Shown in pieces: positions 61,457 to 64,000 of a stretch of DNA of 64,000 nucleotides. The DNA comes from Streptomyces sp. BHT-5-2. Lineage in GTDB: Bacteria > Actinomycetota > Actinomycetes > Streptomycetales > Streptomycetaceae. A program made the translations under genes and the position numbers. How positions within the stretch are numbered: position 1 is the first letter of the stretch; each line of letters begins with the position of its first letter. A model generated the notes under the pieces. The model did not search any database and was not told the origin of the DNA. It saw only the letters and a list, made by a program, of their open reading frames with translations. Location: positions 2,046,001 through 2,110,000 of the forward strand of contig NZ_CP081497.1 of the NCBI RefSeq assembly GCF_019774615.1, given 5' to 3'.

Positions 61457-61710
61457 TTGGGGAAACTCGCTACCAAAGGCCAGAACGAATCCGTGAAGTG
61501 GTTCAATGGGGAAAAGGGGTATGTCTTCATCGCGCCGGAATCCGGGTCCGATCCGTACGTTCATTCCGGGGCGACCGAGGGCAACGGCTTCAAGTCCCTG
61601 AAGGCGGGGAGAAGTTCTCCTGTGAAGCCGTTCAGAGGCACAAGAAGGGGATGCGGGCCGAAAGCGGCCGCCGGAGTAGGCGCCCCTCTGGGGTGGCGAC
61701 GGGCCCGTAG
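61457..61710 (+). pseudogene. Frameshifted cold-shock protein pseudogene
   Basis: The first part reads VKWFNGEKGYVFIAPESGSD then YVHSGATEGNGFKSLKAG, matching strands 1-3 of CspA proteins. The last part, EKFSCEAVQRHKKGMRAESG, continues the match in another frame. Joining requires one missing base near 61606-61612 (AAGGCGGGGAG). RNP1 is also altered (KGYVFI for KGFGFI) and RNP2 is degenerate (YVHS). An intact CspA is about 67 residues. So this copy should not make a working protein. Confidence 0.72.
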
Positions 61711-62192
61711 TCGGGTCGGCTGATCGGCCGGCTCCAGTACGGGCCGGGCCCGCTGTCCTGCTCATGCGCGATCGCGGTCGTGGAAGCGCTTGGCCACCGG
61801 GGACCTCCTCGACGGATTCGGGTCGGCGCCGGTGACCGCGGAGGTGATCGGGCGGGGTGCTGCACCACGTGACACCTCCGGGAACCGAGGTCGGGGCGCG
61901 CGAGGGCTCGCCCCGACCATGGCTGTCACGAGACCTTGATCACCCATGCGAGTGAGATCCTCGGGAACCCCGGGCCACGTGGCCCGAGTCTTGGTGAAGT
62001 GTCGATCGCAGGGCTTCTCTGCCTGTTGGTGCAATGGGCCGGGAATTTCCTGCCAGATATTCGCTTTCACCGACCCCTGACGAAACAAGGCATCGCCATA
62101 AGGCATCGCCATCGAGGTGCGGCCGGCCGATGGGACTCCGATCTGCCCCGCACCCCCGAGGCGGTCGTGAATTCATCGCAAGGGAGAATGAG
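61711..62192. other. Region upstream of the LuxR-type regulator
   Basis: 482 bases without a gene. It contains a tandem 13-base repeat AAGGCATCGCCAT (62087-62099, 62100-62112) and the AGGGAG ribosome site at 62181-62186. The promoter of the regulator should be here; I cannot place its hexamers. Confidence 0.5.
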
Positions 62193-62882
62193 TTGGTAGC
62201 GGAGCACGAGTCTGTCGGCTTACCTCGTCCGAGTAATCGGCAAGACCGCCGGTACGCGGGAATCTCCGTCGCGGTGGTGGGCGAGGCCCCGGTCATCCGC
62301 CACGGAATCCCGCCGATGTTCGCATCCACTCCCGAGATCCGGTCGATGCGGTGTTTCTCGGAGATGCCGGCGGTCGACGAGCTGTCCGGTTATGACGTGC
62401 TGGTCCTCGGCCTCCACTCGCGGCGGGACCTGGGCCTGCTGCGGCTGGCCCATGACCTGGCCGTCGTCTGCCGTTTGGTGCTGCTGTGCACGTCGGTCAC
62501 CACGGCGGCTGCCCTGGCCCTGCTCGATGCCGGAGCCGACGGCTATCTGACCACGGACGCCGACGCGATGGCCTTCCGGGAGGCGGTGCTGCGTGTGGCC
62601 CGCGGCCACACCTATCTGCATCGACCGGTGGCGGAACTGATCCGCGGCAACAGCAGGCCGGTCACCCCGAAACTGGCGCCGCGGGAGGTGGAGTTGCTCG
62701 GCTATCTGGCCATCGGGCTCACCCATGCGCAGGCGGCCCGTCGGATGGGCGTGGCCGTCGGCACAGTGGAGACATACGTCCGCCGGGTCCGAGCGAAGTG
62801 CGCCATCTCCGGGCCCATTCGCCTCGCCCGTGTCGCCAGAGAGGCGCGGCTGCAACTGATGCTCGGCTGCCAGCCGAACTGA
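62193..62882 (+). CDS. LuxR-family regulator with degenerate receiver, TTA codon
   Basis: 229 residues. The N-terminal part has a receiver-like fold (GISVAVVGEAPVIRHGI, LDAGADGYLTTDADAMAFRE), but the phospho-acceptor position reads YDVLVLGLHS, without Asp. The C-terminal helix-turn-helix is standard (LAPREVELLGYLAIGLTHAQ, GVAVGTVETYVRRVRAKC). TTG 62193 lies six bases after AGGGAG. A TTA leucine codon at 62220-62222 suggests bldA control. It lies 266 bases upstream of a lanthipeptide synthetase gene and is probably its pathway regulator, like RamR. Confidence 0.82.
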   Translation: MVAEHESVGLPRPSNRQDRRYAGISVAVVGEAPVIRHGIPPMFASTPEIRSMRCFSEMPAVDELSGYDVLVLGLHSRRDLGLLRLAHDLAVVCRLVLLCTSVTTAAALALLDAGADGYLTTDADAMAFREAVLRVARGHTYLHRPVAELIRGNSRPVTPKLAPREVELLGYLAIGLTHAQAARRMGVAVGTVETYVRRVRAKCAISGPIRLARVAREARLQLMLGCQPN

Positions 62883-63148
62883 CGGTGGTCAAGTCCCCGA
62901 TTCCGGGACCTCGGATGCGACATCATTTCGGGGCTTTCGTCCCACCGTTCTCACGCGCCCCGGACAGCGGCCGCATTATAGGGGCTTCGGAAACTCGACA
63001 CCCTCCGGACCGACCGGATTCGGCCGCTCCAGTCCGCGGTGTGGGCACTGGCAAGTCCTCAGTTGTGTGGACTCACCCTTAGTCGGACGTGCCGATAATC
63101 ATGATTACTCCCGGCCGTGACTGCGGCGACCTTTGGGGGCTGATTCCG

Positions 63149-64000
63149 ATGGAGCTGGCGGCGTTCTACCTCGCCCACTGTCTGGCCGATCCGGACTTCT
63201 ACGACACCGCGCAGCGCTGGGACGACTCGGCAAGCCGATTCACGAGGGCCGGTGCCGAGCCGCCCGGCGGCTGGCAGCGGTTCGAGCAGGGACTCTGGGT
63301 GCTCCAACTCCCGCCCGACCACCGCCTTCCCGAGCAGGGCTGGAAGGTCCATGTCTCGGCGGGCCTGGACAATGCGGAGGAGGTGTTGGGCGTGGTGTGG
63401 GAGCACTGTGTCGAGCGCCGGATCGCGTTCAAGTTCCTGCGCAGCCGGCAGGTTCTGCAACTGACCAACGCCAAGTACGCCGACCGCGGATCCAGCGGCA
63501 AGTTCTGCACGATCTACCCGAACTCCGCCGAAGAGTTGTCGGGGGCGCTCACCGAACTGGGCGACGCGCTCGACGGCCGGCCCGGCCCGTACGTCCTCAG
63601 CGACCTCCGGTGGCGCAACGGCCCTCTGTTCGTGCGCTACGGCGCCTTCCAGCACCGCACCTGTCGCGGCCGGAACGGCGAGCCGGTCCCGGCGCTGACC
63701 GATCCGCGGACCGGACAACTGGTGCCGGACCTCCGCGGGCCGGCCTTCCGCGTGCCGCCGTGGGTCGAGCCGCCCCCCTTCCTGACCGAGGCGATGGCCG
63801 CGCGCAACAACGGCGCCGGCACGTTCCCGTACGAGGTACAGAAGGCGTTGCACTTCTCCAACGCGGGCGGCGTCTACCTCGCGACCGATCCGGACACCGG
63901 GCGGAGCGTGGTACTCAAGGAAGCCCGCCCGCTGGCCGGGTTGGACACCGACGGGGTGGACGCGGTGGCGCGGCTCCGGCACGAGCACGCCATCCTCGAC
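63149..64000 (+). CDS. LanKC-type lanthipeptide synthetase, N-terminal part
   Basis: 284 residues, cut by the window edge. YLAHCLADPDFYDTAQRWDD, KFLRSRQVLQLTNAKYADRG and SSGKFCTIYP form the lyase domain of class III/IV synthetases (RamC, LabKC, AmfT). The kinase domain begins near residue 230: ALHFSNAGGVYLATD is the glycine loop and VVLKEARP holds the ATP lysine. It phosphorylates Ser/Thr of a precursor, eliminates phosphate and cyclises. The cyclase domain, which separates class III from IV, is outside. ATG 63149 follows GGGGG; an in-frame ATG at 63101 is possible. No precursor-like ORF (Ser/Thr with Cys) lies in the preceding gap. Confidence 0.88.
   Translation, partial: MELAAFYLAHCLADPDFYDTAQRWDDSASRFTRAGAEPPGGWQRFEQGLWVLQLPPDHRLPEQGWKVHVSAGLDNAEEVLGVVWEHCVERRIAFKFLRSRQVLQLTNAKYADRGSSGKFCTIYPNSAEELSGALTELGDALDGRPGPYVLSDLRWRNGPLFVRYGAFQHRTCRGRNGEPVPALTDPRTGQLVPDLRGPAFRVPPWVEPPPFLTEAMAARNNGAGTFPYEVQKALHFSNAGGVYLATDPDTGRSVVLKEARPLAGLDTDGVDAVARLRHEHAILD

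Noticed and set aside
62922..63082. Lanthipeptide precursor in the gap before LanKC
   Set aside because: The short frame MRHHFGAFVPPF... has no cysteine and no Ser-x-x-Ser-x-Cys motif.

Overview
The window is high-GC actinobacterial chromosome, and everything points to Streptomyces. Third codon positions are strongly G/C. GTG and TTG starts are common, as are GGAGG-type ribosome sites and -10 boxes such as TAGCGT placed so close to the start codon that leaderless mRNAs are likely. Several small proteins resemble Streptomyces-restricted families, and the ccr-meaA gene order is typical of the genus. Three genes contain the rare TTA leucine codon (HEAT-repeat protein, NB-ARC protein, LuxR-type regulator), which implies bldA-dependent translation.

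Layout. 1-6.2 kb: the C-terminal end of a rifampicin phosphotransferase-like enzyme, a macro-domain protein, two small secreted proteins (one with ten 30-bp repeats), a large secreted protein and a truncated macro-domain pseudogene. 6.2-12.7 kb: DNA alkylation repair (Ada-AlkA fusion plus Ogt), a divergent TetR/NAD(P)-binding pair with clear operators, a nucleotidyltransferase, a Nudix hydrolase and glycerate kinase. 12.8-20.9 kb: one minus-strand block ccr-meaA-mcl-maoC-acd (the ethylmalonyl-CoA pathway, with start/stop overlaps) followed by psd-pssA (phosphatidylethanolamine synthesis). 21-26.4 kb: an NB-ARC/TPR STAND protein with an N-terminal RHIM-like motif and a membrane tail, a TetR regulator and a duplicated 3-hydroxyacyl-CoA dehydrogenase.

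26.9-35.5 kb: a HEAT-repeat protein, an acetyltransferase, an SDR/MerR unit with a MerR-type promoter, a radical SAM protein, an SRPBCC protein, a Clp-N/HTH protein with paired operators, a class A beta-lactamase-like hydrolase and a GH13 glucosidase. 36-41 kb: an orphan PadR regulator, an M55/M20 peptidase pair and a secreted S15-like peptidase. 41-49 kb: a two-module AsnC regulator divergent from an SDR and an amidohydrolase, a P450/ferredoxin pair, a TetR regulator divergent from a DUF2867-type protein, and a CoA-transferase. 49-56 kb: small accessory genes (acetyltransferases, glyoxalase, an unusual methyltransferase, zinc-ribbon protein, Nudix, ribbon-helix-helix protein) around a decayed IS5-family transposase; this part looks like an island. 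56-61 kb: a DUF6204-like protein, an arginase-family enzyme, a DUF5107/TPR protein and a quinone oxidoreductase.

The right edge, 62.2-64.0 kb, enters a class III/IV lanthipeptide locus: a TTA-containing LuxR-family regulator with a degenerate receiver domain, followed by the first 284 residues of a LanKC-type synthetase. Precursor and transporter genes would lie outside the window.

Functional links. The ethylmalonyl-CoA operon, the hydroxyacyl-CoA dehydrogenase and the CoA-transferase all handle acyl-CoA. The ccr promoter and the CoA-transferase gene carry similar GGCACT-C-AGTGYC dyads, which suggests a shared regulator.
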